Assembly (NCBI RefSeq): GCF_019075875.1
Contig: NZ_JAHOOZ010000001.1
Coordinates: 1,240,001-1,304,000 of the forward strand
Length of the DNA: 64,000 nt
Source: Novosphingobium sp. G106
Lineage (GTDB): Bacteria > Pseudomonadota > Alphaproteobacteria > Sphingomonadales > Sphingomonadaceae
Direction: 5' to 3'
A program made the position numbers and the translations under genes. Under the pieces are notes generated by a model. The model worked only from the letters and a program-made list of their open reading frames with translations. It made no database searches and was not told where the DNA came from. Each line of letters starts with the position of its first letter. The stretch's first letter is position 1. This document shows, one piece after another, positions 1 to 8,519 of the stretch.

Positions 1-10
1 GGAGCAGAAC

Positions 11-1560
11 TCAGTACGCCCGGGCGACGTAGATCCGCTGGACGGCCGGCTTGCCGGTAAAGATGCAGGTGCCCGAAACGGGCTCGCCATCCATTGGCGT
101 GTTGCGGATGGTCAGCTTCAGCGCCTTGAGCTTGGTCACGACCTGTTCGAGCTCGTCGCCGGTCGGCTTCGACCAGTCGAGCTCGACCCAGCCGGGGAAG
201 CGCTGGTCGTCGGCATAGACCTTGGCGAGCGCTTCCATAGATCGACGCCGCGGACGATCTGGGCGTCGCGGCGCAGCTTGGCCTCGGCGTAGAGTGCCTG
301 CTGGATGTTGGCGAGTTCGCCGGCCGCATTGGCCAGGAATTCATCCTTGGCCTGGCCGACGAAGTTGGGCTTGGCGTCGTCGCGCCACAGCTTGTCGCGG
401 CGCAGTACCGAGACCTGGCCGCCGGCGGCATCGCGGCCGCCGATCTCGAGGATGATGGGCACGCCCTTCTTGACCCAGGCCCAGCGCTTCTGCGTTGCCT
501 TGCCGGGGCGCTTGTCGAGCAGCACGCGCAGCGGTTCGCCGAGCGCGGTCTGCTTCGCCAGCGCCTTGCGTAGGTCCTCGCAGTAGGCGAGCAGCGCTTC
601 GTCCTCGTCGGTATCGCGCAGCATCGGCAGGATGACGACCTGCTGCGGCGCGACCTGCGGCGGCACGCGCAAGCCGTCGTCGTCGCCGTGGGTCATGATC
701 AGTCCGCCGATCATGCGCGTCGAGACGCCCCAACTCGTGGTGTGGCAGTGGGCCTGCTGGCCTTCCTTGTTCTGGTACTGGATACCCATCGACTGCGCGA
801 AGCCGGTGCCGAGGTAGTGCGAGGTACCCGCCTGGAGCGCCTTGCCGTCCTGCATCATCGCTTCGATCGAATAGGTCGCGACGGCGCCGGGGAAGCGCTC
901 GTTCTCGGGCTTTTCACCGGCGATCACCGGCATGGCGAGCGGTCCTTCGGCGAAGGCGCGGTACATTTCGAGCGCGCGCAGAGTCTCTTCCATCGCGTCG
1001 TCGCGGTCGGCGTGGGCGGTATGGCCCTCCTGCCAGAGGAATTCGCTGGTGCGCAGGAACATCCGCGTGCGCATTTCCCAGCGCACGACGTTGGCCCACT
1101 GGTTGGTCAGCAGCGGCAGGTCGCGCCACGACTGGACCCAGCGCGCCATGGCAGCGCCGATCACCGTCTCCGAAGTCGGGCGGACGATCAGCGGCTCTTC
1201 GAGCTTGGCCTCGGGGTCGGGCACGAGGCCGCCCTTGCCGTCGCCGATCAGCCGGTGGTGCGTGACGACCGCCATTTCCTTGGCGAAGCCGTCGACGTGC
1301 TCGGCCTCCTTGGCGAAGTAGCTCAGCGGGATGAACAGCGGGAAATAGCAGTTCTCGACGCCCGCCGCCTTGATCTCGGCGTCCATCAGCTTCTGGATGC
1401 GTTCCCAGATGCCGTAGCCCCAGGGCTTGATTACCATGCAGCCGCGCACGCCGCTCTCCTCGGCCATGTCGGCTTCGGATATGACCTCCTGGTACCACTG
1501 GGCGAAATCACCTTCGCGGGTGACGGATAGGGCGTGCTTGATCTTGGCGGGCTGATTCAT
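11..1560 (-). CDS. proS: Prolyl-tRNA synthetase (archaeal/eukaryotic type), apparent frameshift near 240
   Basis: Charges tRNA-Pro with proline in the cytoplasm. The class II catalytic core lies in the first ~300 residues, including KPWGYGIWERIQ (near residue 46), RPTSETVIG and a motif-2-like RTSEFLWQEGHT. An anticodon-binding domain and a C-terminal domain ending in the VARAY tail of the archaeal-type family follow. The reading frame breaks near 238-246. After QIVRGVD the frame runs into an unrelated tail stopping at 136, while the true C-terminus (MEALAKVYADD...ARAY) continues one base out of frame from 238 to the stop at 11. Restoring one base in GTC-GA-TCTATG rejoins both halves to about 510 residues, the normal length. 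As an essential gene this is more likely a base-call error than a pseudogene. Confidence 0.9.
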
Positions 1561-1612
1561 GAGGGCGCTGTTAGCGCCATCGCCTGCCGGACGGAAGGCT
1601 TAGCGCCCTGCT

Positions 1613-2173
1613 TTATCGTCCGAGCGAATCCAGCTTCTTCTGCATCTCGGCCATCTGTTCGCGCAGCGCGGCGAGTTCGTCACGGCTCTCGGCGGTCGGC
1701 GCGGCCGCGGTTTCAGGCTTGGTCGCGCCGGGCATGAAGGCCGTGGCCGCGGCCTTGAACATCGCCATGTTCTGCTCGGCCAGGCGGGCCAGCGGATTGT
1801 TGCCCAGGCTGTCCTCGAAGGCCTTGTGCAGCTTGACCTGGTTGTTGCGGAAATTGTCCATCGAGGCTTCGAGGTAGTGCGGGATCAGCGACTGCATCGA
1901 ATTGCCGTACATTGAAATCAGCTGGCGCAGGAAGCTGACGGGCAGCATCTGCTCGCCCGAGCTTTCCTCTTCCATGATGATCTGGGTCAGGATTTGGTGA
2001 GTGATGTCGGCGCCGGACTTGGCATCGAGCACTTTGTAGTCGACGTTTTCGCGCGTCATCTTGGCCAGGTGATCGAGCGTGATGTAGCTGGAGGACCGGG
2101 TATTGTAGAGCCGCCGATTGGCGTATTTCTTGATGATGACGGTATCGCCGGACTTCTCTGCGCCTTCAGCCAT
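1613..2173 (-). CDS. phaR: Polyhydroxyalkanoate synthesis repressor PhaR
   Basis: PhaR-family regulator that binds DNA and polyhydroxyalkanoate granules and represses phasin/PHA genes. The N-terminal PHB accumulation regulator domain is clear (IKKYANRRLYNT near residues 14-25, then the LDHLAKM and THQILTQII segments). A central PHB_acc repeat (LRQLISMYGNSMQ) follows. An Ala/Pro-rich linker leads to a short C-terminal coiled-coil (ELAALREQMAEMQKKLDSL), as usual in the family. The length of 186 aa is normal. It is monocistronic, with about 50 bp to proS downstream and about 97 bp to alr upstream. No pha biosynthesis gene is in the window. Confidence 0.93.
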   Translation of the reverse strand: MAEGAEKSGDTVIIKKYANRRLYNTRSSSYITLDHLAKMTRENVDYKVLDAKSGADITHQILTQIIMEEESSGEQMLPVSFLRQLISMYGNSMQSLIPHYLEASMDNFRNNQVKLHKAFEDSLGNNPLARLAEQNMAMFKAAATAFMPGATKPETAAAPTAESRDELAALREQMAEMQKKLDSLGR

Positions 2174-2269
2174 TGCCTGATCCCATTATGTCTCTGCGCG
2201 ATGTTAGCATTTGCAGCAACCGCAATGCAACATATCTTGCTGCGCAGCAAAGTCCTGACTTGGGAAGAG

Positions 2270-3316
2270 TCAGCGGCCGAAACGCTGGCCTAGAAGGGTG
2301 AACAGCTCGTACTGTGAAAGGCCGCTCGCTGTTGCGGCTTCGACCGGCGCATATTCAGCCTCGACCCAGTCGCCGTCCTTGAGGTCGGGCGCGGTGGAAA
2401 GGTCGATGATCGTCATGTCCATCGACACCCGGCCGAGCACCGGCAGGCGGCGTCCCTGCGACAGCATTGCGCCTTTGCTCGACCAGCAGCGCAGGTAGCC
2501 GTCGGCATAACCCAGCGCGATCGTGCCGACGCGCATCGGGCCGCTGGCGGTGAAGGTCGCATTGTAGCCGAGGCTGTCGCCGGCCTGGACATTCCGCACC
2601 TGCAGTATGGCGGCCATCGGTCGTGCTACCTGCCGGATTGTGCTGGAGAACTCGCACCGCTGGATACCGCCGTAGAGCGCCAGGCCGGGCCGCGTCAGAT
2701 CGTTGTGATAGGCGCTGCCGAGCGCGATCCCGGCGCTGTTGGCCAAGCTGGATCGGCGGTGCGGTACCGCGCGCTTCACGTCCTCGAAGCGGGTCCACTG
2801 CAGTTCGTTGAGCGGCACGTCCTCGTCGGCGGAAGCGAGGTGCGACATCAGCACGTCGACTTCGAGCTGCCCGATCGCCTCGTCGCCGACCTCAGCCATC
2901 GGCAGGCCCAGGCGGTTGATGCCGGTATCGACCATCAGGTCGCAGGCGCCGCCTCCTGCCTCGAGCCAGAGCCGCGCCTGGATCGGCGAATTGATCACCG
3001 GCTTGACACCCATCGCCTTGGCATAGGCGGCATCGGCAGTGGTCAGCGGGCCATGCAGCACCGAGATCGCGCCGGTAGGCACGTGTTCGGCCACGGCGGC
3101 AACCTCGCTCCAGTGCGCGACGAAGAAATTGCCGCAGCCAGCATCGCGCAGCACCGGCACGACCGCGGGCACGCCGAGGCCATAGCCGTTGGCCTTGACC
3201 GCGGCGCCCGCCACGGCACCGCCCGACATGGCGTCGAGCGTCCGCCAGTTGCCGGCCAGCGCGTCGCGGTCGATGTCGAGGCGGAGCGCCGCCGGTGGTG
3301 GCTCAGGCGTCGTCAC
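2270..3316 (-). CDS. alr: Alanine racemase
   Basis: PLP enzyme that interconverts L- and D-alanine for peptidoglycan. The PLP lysine lies in AAVKANGYGLG near residue 39, and the catalytic tyrosine is in the SLGYNATFTASG segment of the C-terminal domain. I choose the GTG at 3316, giving 348 aa with the start VTTPEPPPAALRLDID. A longer frame to 3406 would lie inside the upstream transporter and adds residues unlike the family. The chosen start overlaps the transporter stop by 14 bases on the same strand, so translational coupling is likely. Confidence 0.93.
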   Translation of the reverse strand: MTTPEPPPAALRLDIDRDALAGNWRTLDAMSGGAVAGAAVKANGYGLGVPAVVPVLRDAGCGNFFVAHWSEVAAVAEHVPTGAISVLHGPLTTADAAYAKAMGVKPVINSPIQARLWLEAGGGACDLMVDTGINRLGLPMAEVGDEAIGQLEVDVLMSHLASADEDVPLNELQWTRFEDVKRAVPHRRSSLANSAGIALGSAYHNDLTRPGLALYGGIQRCEFSSTIRQVARPMAAILQVRNVQAGDSLGYNATFTASGPMRVGTIALGYADGYLRCWSSKGAMLSQGRRLPVLGRVSMDMTIIDLSTAPDLKDGDWVEAEYAPVEAATASGLSQYELFTLLGQRFGR

Positions 3317-4910
3317 TGAACTCGCGAGGCTTTCCGCCCTTGAGGCCCCAGATTGCCACGAGTAGCCCGAAGGCGACCACCACCCAAGTGTACCAGAGGC
3401 CGGCATAGGCGTCGCCCGTGCGCGCGTTGATATAGCTGGCGATCAGCGGCAGGAAGCCGCCGAGATAGCCCGCGCCGATGTGATAGGGGATCGACATCGA
3501 GCTGTAGCGGATCTGCGGCGGGAACATTTCGGTCAGCAGAGCCGCGACGCTGCCGTAGGTCAGCGCCGACAGTAGACCGAGCGCAGCGAGCAGCGCGCCG
3601 ATGCCGAACTGCGCGGCGAGGCTGGGCTTCTGGACCGAGAAGTCGAAACCATGCGCGGTCAGTGCAGCTTCGAGCCCGGCCTTGCGCGCCTTGCCGTCGG
3701 CCAGCCAGGCCGGGTCGATCGCGATCGGGTTGCCGCCGACCGTGACCGCCAGCTCCGACTGTTGCTGCACCGTATAGGGAACACCGCTGCCGGTCAGTGT
3801 CTCGAGAACCTTGCCGCAGTCGCTTTGCTTGCGGCCCGACAGGTCGGCGAAGGGATCGGTGCTGCAGGCTGTGCCGGCCACGACGACCGGCGCGGCCGCG
3901 GCGCTCGCCTTGAGACCCGGGTTTGCCAGCGCGCCAAGGCCCCAGAACAGCGGGAACAGCAGCACCAGCGTCGCCGCCGCCCCGATGATGATCGGCAGCT
4001 TGCGCCCGACCGTGTCCGACCACTTGCCGACCCAGATGTAGAACACCATCGAGACCATCGCGGCGAGACCGATGATGACTTCCGTCGTGATCGTATCCAT
4101 GCGCATCGGCCCCTTGAGGAACGACAGCGCCGAGAAGAAGGCGGTGTACCAGATCGTCGTCAGCACGCCGGTCACGCCGAACAGCGCGACGAAGATGCGC
4201 TTCTTGTTGCCCGGATAGGTGAAGCTCTCGACGAAGGGGTTCTTGGCGGTCATCCCCGCCGCTTTCATCGCCATGAACACCGGGCTCTCGGACAGCTTCA
4301 GCCGCATCCACAGCGAGACCACCAGCAGCGCGATGCTGAGGATGAAAGGCAGCCGCCATCCCCAGCTGGCGAAGACCGCGTCGGGAATGGCCACCTGGCA
4401 AACCAGCACGACCAGAACGGAGAGGACGAAACCGCCTACAACGCTCGCCTGGATGTAGCTGGAGAAATAGCCGCGTCGATTGGGCTCGGCATGCTCGGAA
4501 ACGTAGATCGCCGCGCCGCCATATTCGCCGCCGAGCGCCAGTCCCTGCAGGATGCGCAGCAGGATGACGATGGCCGGCGCCCAGAGGCCGATCGAGTCAG
4601 CCGAAGGGATGAATCCCACGCCCGCCGTAGCGATGCCCATCAGGGTGACGGTGACGAGGAAGGTATACTTGCGGCCGAGTTGGTCGCCCAGATATCCGAA
4701 CAGGATCGCGCCGAGCGGGCGGAATCCAAAGCCAACCGCGAAGCCGGCCCAGACGAGCAGGATCTGCAGCGTCGGATTGTCGCCGGGGAAGAAGGCCTTG
4801 CCGATGAACCCGGCCAGCGTGCCGTAGATGAAGAAGTCGTACCATTCGAAGATCGTGCCCGCCGACGAGGCGGCGATCACCAGGCGAATGTCGGACGCGG
4901 TGGGCTCCAC
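3303..4910 (-). CDS. MHS-family MFS transporter (metabolite:H+ symporter type)
   Basis: Inner-membrane secondary transporter of about 12 helices. The start ASSAGTIFEWYDFFIYGT and the loop GYLGDQLGRKYTF match the metabolite:H+ symporter branch of the major facilitator superfamily (ProP/ShiA/KgtP relatives). The 535 aa length exceeds the usual ~430-450 because of a roughly 100-residue hydrophilic segment before the final helices. It carries two cysteines (ACSTDPF and QSDCGK) and would lie outside the membrane. The substrate cannot be told. The gene overlaps alr by 14 bases, which may only reflect compaction. Confidence 0.88.
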   Translation of the reverse strand: MEPTASDIRLVIAASSAGTIFEWYDFFIYGTLAGFIGKAFFPGDNPTLQILLVWAGFAVGFGFRPLGAILFGYLGDQLGRKYTFLVTVTLMGIATAGVGFIPSADSIGLWAPAIVILLRILQGLALGGEYGGAAIYVSEHAEPNRRGYFSSYIQASVVGGFVLSVLVVLVCQVAIPDAVFASWGWRLPFILSIALLVVSLWMRLKLSESPVFMAMKAAGMTAKNPFVESFTYPGNKKRIFVALFGVTGVLTTIWYTAFFSALSFLKGPMRMDTITTEVIIGLAAMVSMVFYIWVGKWSDTVGRKLPIIIGAAATLVLLFPLFWGLGALANPGLKASAAAAPVVVAGTACSTDPFADLSGRKQSDCGKVLETLTGSGVPYTVQQQSELAVTVGGNPIAIDPAWLADGKARKAGLEAALTAHGFDFSVQKPSLAAQFGIGALLAALGLLSALTYGSVAALLTEMFPPQIRYSSMSIPYHIGAGYLGGFLPLIASYINARTGDAYAGLWYTWVVVAFGLLVAIWGLKGGKPREFSDDA

Positions 4911-4990
4911 ATCGGCACCCCGGCCCGGTTCCAGCGTGGCTGCAGTTCCCCCCCGACATCGCGTTCTCCGTCTAACCCTCTCGGCGTCCT

Positions 4991-5428
4991 CTAGCGAGGC
5001 ATGTCGCCCGTGGGAAGCAGGGAGGATCGGGCGGCCTGCCAGGCAAGGCGGATCGCACCGTGGCGGGCAGGATAGTCGCGCGCGGCGCTGATTGCATCGA
5101 GCCCGGGCCAGTCGGGCAAGTCGCCCTCGCCCGCAAGCCAGACGGCAATGGCTTCGTCGGCGGCGCGGATATCGTCGGCGCTGCGGCCGATCGCGGCCCG
5201 CGCAAAGATCGCGGCGGCGGCCTGGCCGATGGCGCAGGCTTGCGAGCGCAGCCCGATCCGGTCGATCCGCCCTGCGGCGTCGAGGCCGAGGCCCAGCGCA
5301 ATCGTGCTGCCACAGCTTTTCGAGCGCGCTTCGCCCTGAAGCGGCAGTGCCGGGTCCCAGGCGAATTCGGCCAAGCCCGTCGCCAGCGCCAGGACGTCCG
5401 GTGTGTAGAGCGTGGCCGCACCCGCCAT
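4991..5428 (-). CDS. NifU/IscU-like iron-sulfur scaffold protein lacking the third cysteine
   Basis: Small SufU/IscU/NifU-N fold protein of 145 aa. Two of the three conserved ligand cysteines are visible: C39 (SKSCGST) and C65 (SQACAIGQ). The family-typical PxRxxCxxLAW element is present as PARHGAIRLAW, with Ala at position 125 where the third cysteine is expected. It therefore probably binds a cluster differently, or acts in transfer rather than assembly. It shares a TGATG stop/start overlap with cvpA and sits downstream of radA-cvpA. No isc or suf genes are nearby. Fold assignment is firm; activity is uncertain. Confidence 0.82.
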   Translation of the reverse strand: MAGAATLYTPDVLALATGLAEFAWDPALPLQGEARSKSCGSTIALGLGLDAAGRIDRIGLRSQACAIGQAAAAIFARAAIGRSADDIRAADEAIAVWLAGEGDLPDWPGLDAISAARDYPARHGAIRLAWQAARSSLLPTGDMPR

Positions 5429-5961
5429 CAGGTCTTCCCGGCGTCTTCCTTGGCTGCGGCTTCGACGGCGGCGCGGCGGCGTTCGCCGATCATCTTGACC
5501 AGCGCCTCGCTGCTGGCGTTGACGAAACGGTAGGTTCGCGCCTGGGTTATCCAGTCGGGCCGGCCACCCGGGCCCCAGACCGTGTCATAGCCGAGCACCA
5601 GCACCGAGAAGGCCAGCACGACGATGATGAGGCCCTTCACTCCCCCGAAGCCGAAACCGAGCACGCGGTCAATCGGACCGAGCAGCGAGTTGCGACTCTT
5701 CGAGCCCAGCCAGTTGGCTACCAGCTTGACCACGGCATAGGGCACCAGCAGCAGCAATGCGAAGGACAGCACGGCGGAGCCGGATTCGGTGCCGACGGTC
5801 GGCGTCAACGCCGCGCTCAGCGGCATGTGCAGCGTGTGAATGGCAATCAGTGCGAAGATCCAGGCTGCCAGCGCAAGCATTTCCTGCACGAAGCCGCGCA
5901 AGAATCCGGTGACGGCGCCCATCCCGACCAGCAGCAGTACAGCGATATCGAAACCCGTCAT
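5428..5961 (-). CDS. cvpA: CvpA family membrane protein
   Basis: Inner-membrane protein of the colicin V production family, 177 aa. Four hydrophobic segments are visible, with the family signature VTGFLRGFVQEMLALAAW near residues 18-35 and GFGFGGVKGLIIV in the second half. The C-terminus is a charged cytoplasmic tail (ERRRAAVEAAAKEDAGK). It lies 12 bp after radA and overlaps the scaffold gene by one base, so the three are probably one operon. The molecular role of CvpA is poorly defined; links to envelope stress are reported in other bacteria. Confidence 0.9.
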   Translation of the reverse strand: MTGFDIAVLLLVGMGAVTGFLRGFVQEMLALAAWIFALIAIHTLHMPLSAALTPTVGTESGSAVLSFALLLLVPYAVVKLVANWLGSKSRNSLLGPIDRVLGFGFGGVKGLIIVVLAFSVLVLGYDTVWGPGGRPDWITQARTYRFVNASSEALVKMIGERRRAAVEAAAKEDAGKT

Positions 5962-5973
5962 GCCGCGTGGAAA

Positions 5974-7356
5974 CTATGCGTCGGACAAAATTCGGTCAAT
6001 GACATTCGGGAGCAGGGCGATTTCGGCATAACGCATCTCGGTCTCGCGGGTTTCAGCGCCGTTCAGCGCGCCGCCGGGAGGGCCGAAGGCGCGGTTGAAA
6101 CCCAGCTTGGCCGCCTCGCGCTGTCGGATGCCTGAATGGGCGACGGGTCGGATCTCTCCGGCGAGCGAGATTTCACCGAACCAGACGGCGCTGTCGGGCA
6201 AGGGCCGGTCGCCCAGCGCCGAGACGAGCGCGGCGGCAACCGCGAGATCGGCGCCCGGATCGGACAGACGATAGCCACCAGCGACGTTGAGGTAGACTTC
6301 GGCCGAGGAGAAATTGAGCCCGCACCGCGCTTCCAGAACCGCGAGCAGCATGGCCAGCCGCCCACTGTCCCAGCCGACCACCGCACGGCGCGGCGTTGCC
6401 CCGCTCTGCAGGCGGACGATCAGCGCCTGGATTTCGACCAGCACTGGCCGCGTTCCTTCCATCGCCGGGAACACTGCGCTGCCGGGCACCGGGTTCTCGC
6501 GGCCCGAGAGGAACAGCATCGAGGGATTGCCGACTTCCTCCAGCCCTTGCCCGGCCATGGCGAAGACGCCGATCTCGTCGACGGGGCCGAAGCGGTTCTT
6601 GATCGAGCGCAGGATACGGTATTGATGGCTGCGCTCGCCCTCGAAGCTCATCACGACGTCGACCATGTGCTCGAGCACGCGCGGGCCGGCGATGCTGCCG
6701 TCCTTGGTGACATGGCCGACGAGGACCAGCGCGGTACCGTTCTCCTTGGCGTAGCGGATCAACTCGAAGGCGCAGCCGCGTACCTGGCTGACGGTGCCGG
6801 GGGCGCCTTCGATCTGGTCCGAATGCATCGTCTGGATCGAATCGATCACCAGCAGTGCCGGCGGTGCCATCGTCCCGAGCGTCGTCAGGATATCGCGCAC
6901 CGAAGTCGCCGCGGCGAGCTGGACCGGTGCCTGGGCGAGCCCCATGCGTTCCGCGCGCATCCGCACCTGGCCGGCAGCTTCCTCGCCGCTGATATAGACG
7001 ACCTGCCCTCCGGCCAGCGCGATCTTCGCCGCGGCCTGCATCAGCAGCGTCGACTTGCCGATCCCGGGATCACCGCCCATCAGGATCGCCGATCCCGGCA
7101 CCAGACCTCCGCCCAGTGCGCGGTCGAATTCGGCGAGGCCCGTGGCACGCCGCTTGAGCTCCTGGCCCGGCGCGTCGAGCGGTTCGAAGGCGATCGGCCG
7201 CCCGCCCGAAGAGAGATTGTGCTTGGCCGAGAACACGGTCTCGGGCGCGTCCTCGCTCAGCGTGTTCCACTCGCCGCAGTCGGCACATTGTCCCTGCCAG
7301 CGGAACGAGACGCTGCCGCAGGCCTGGCAGATATAGCGGCGCTTGGGTTTAGCCAT
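5974..7356 (-). CDS. radA: DNA repair protein RadA
   Basis: RecA-like branch-migration helicase in recombinational repair. It has an N-terminal C4 zinc finger (C10, C13, C24, C27), Walker A GGDPGIGKST at about 94-103, Walker B LLVIDSIQTM, the RadA-specific KNRFG motif (IKNRFGPVDEIG) and a C-terminal Lon-protease-like domain (LNVAGGYRLSDPGADLA). The ATG at 7356 gives the normal 460 aa; the frame stays open to 7482 but that extension has no family similarity. A GTTC-N7-GTTC element lies 18 bases upstream. First gene of a probable radA-cvpA-scaffold operon. Confidence 0.96.
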   Translation of the reverse strand: MAKPKRRYICQACGSVSFRWQGQCADCGEWNTLSEDAPETVFSAKHNLSSGGRPIAFEPLDAPGQELKRRATGLAEFDRALGGGLVPGSAILMGGDPGIGKSTLLMQAAAKIALAGGQVVYISGEEAAGQVRMRAERMGLAQAPVQLAAATSVRDILTTLGTMAPPALLVIDSIQTMHSDQIEGAPGTVSQVRGCAFELIRYAKENGTALVLVGHVTKDGSIAGPRVLEHMVDVVMSFEGERSHQYRILRSIKNRFGPVDEIGVFAMAGQGLEEVGNPSMLFLSGRENPVPGSAVFPAMEGTRPVLVEIQALIVRLQSGATPRRAVVGWDSGRLAMLLAVLEARCGLNFSSAEVYLNVAGGYRLSDPGADLAVAAALVSALGDRPLPDSAVWFGEISLAGEIRPVAHSGIRQREAAKLGFNRAFGPPGGALNGAETRETEMRYAEIALLPNVIDRILSDA

Positions 7357-7373
7357 GGGCGCCGGCTTATCGG

Positions 7374-7388
7374 GAACGTAAAGGGAAC
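7374..7388 (-). promoter_or_regulatory. LexA-type SOS box (GTTC-N7-GTTC) upstream of radA
   Basis: Read on the radA strand, the sequence is GTTC-CCTTTAC-GTTC, an exact match to the direct-repeat LexA operator known from Alphaproteobacteria. It lies 18 bases upstream of the radA ATG, where bound repressor would block transcription or elongation. Regulation is inferred from the match and position only. Confidence 0.55.
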
Positions 7389-7432
7389 GCAAGGCTCGAA
7401 ACGAATGCTTGGCACTGCGCCGTCGGCGCGCC

Positions 7433-7454
7433 ATGCTGTTCACAAGAACAGCAT
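7433..7454 (+). promoter_or_regulatory. Perfect palindrome in the leader of the flavin oxidoreductase gene
   Basis: Two 9-base arms, ATGCTGTTC and GAACAGCAT, are perfectly complementary around a 4-base centre (ACAA). The palindrome ends 17 bases before the ATG at 7472, immediately upstream of the GGCGGAGAG ribosome binding site. It could be a dimeric repressor operator or an RNA hairpin in the leader. Confidence 0.5.
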
Positions 7455-7471
7455 AAGCGGAAGGCGGAGAG

Positions 7472-8485
7472 ATGTTCCACAAGAACGACCTGTTTCACAC
7501 CAACATCGGCTTCGACATGCGCGTCCCCGATTTCGGTGCGCCACCGCTGACGGTTTACGAAGAAGCGCTGAAGATGATCGAATATGCCGATGCGAACGGT
7601 ATCGACAAGGTCGATTTCCAGGAACACCACCAGTCCGAGGACGGTTATTGCCCGGTCCCCTTCCTGATCGGCACGGCCGCGGCTGCGCGGACCAAGCACA
7701 TTTCCATCGTGCTTGGCGCGGTGATCCTGCCGTTCCACGATCCGGTGAAAGTTGCCGAACAGATCGCCGTAGCCGACCTGATCAGCGGCGGCCGGTTCTA
7801 CACTGTGCTTGCCGCCGGCTACTCGCCCACCGAGTTTGCCGCCTTCCGCGTCAGCCTGAAAGATCGCGCGCGGCTTATGGACGAAGGCTTCGACATCATC
7901 CTGCGCGCGCTTTCGGGCCAGCGCTTCATGGACAAGGATCGCGAGGTCTTCGTCCGCCCGCTGCCCTCGCGCCCTCCGCACGAGATCGTCTATGCCGGCG
8001 GCGGCACACCCGCCGCAGCCCGACGGGCGGCGCGCTTCGGATTGCCGATGTGGCCGATGAACGACGCGATCATGGTCGACTACGAGGCCGAATGCGCGAG
8101 GCTGGGCAAGCAGCCGGGGCGCTATATCCGCGGGATGACCTCGCTCTACATCACCGAGGATCCCGAGCGGGGCTGGCAGGAACTCGGCCCCCATCTGCTT
8201 CACTACATGAAGAGCTATGCCAAGTGGAGCGAGAGCCCCGGCCAGTCAGCCTCGCCGCTCCACGGGCTCGATACCATCGAGAAGATCCGGGCCGCAGATC
8301 TCGTCAAGGTCGTAACGCCTGACGAAGCGATCGCGATCGGTCGCACGCGTTCGGTCGGCCTGCAACCGCTGCTCGGCGGCTTGCGTCCGGATCTAGGCTG
8401 GAAGAGCCTGCACCTGTTCGTCGAGAAGGTCCTGCCGGCGATCAAGGACGCTCCGGCTGAATGGCGCAAGAGCCAGGGGCTTTAA
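7472..8485 (+). CDS. LLM-class (luciferase-like) flavin-dependent oxidoreductase
   Basis: Bacterial-luciferase-like TIM-barrel protein of 337 aa that would use FMNH2 or F420-type cofactors to oxidise an unknown substrate. Typical features are DKVDFQEHHQSEDGYCP near residues 45-61, the IVLGAVILPFHDPVKVAEQIAVAD strand-loop (in part), SGGRFYTVLAAGYSPTEF and IVYAGGGTPAAARRAARFG. The start is supported by the strong GGCGGAGAG site just before the ATG. It is divergent from radA and transcribed alone. The substrate cannot be predicted; the operator-like palindrome upstream suggests inducible expression. Confidence 0.87.
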   Translation: MFHKNDLFHTNIGFDMRVPDFGAPPLTVYEEALKMIEYADANGIDKVDFQEHHQSEDGYCPVPFLIGTAAAARTKHISIVLGAVILPFHDPVKVAEQIAVADLISGGRFYTVLAAGYSPTEFAAFRVSLKDRARLMDEGFDIILRALSGQRFMDKDREVFVRPLPSRPPHEIVYAGGGTPAAARRAARFGLPMWPMNDAIMVDYEAECARLGKQPGRYIRGMTSLYITEDPERGWQELGPHLLHYMKSYAKWSESPGQSASPLHGLDTIEKIRAADLVKVVTPDEAIAIGRTRSVGLQPLLGGLRPDLGWKSLHLFVEKVLPAIKDAPAEWRKSQGL

Positions 8486-8519
8486 GCCACCCTTTACGCG
8501 GAGCCGCTAAGCGGGGGTG

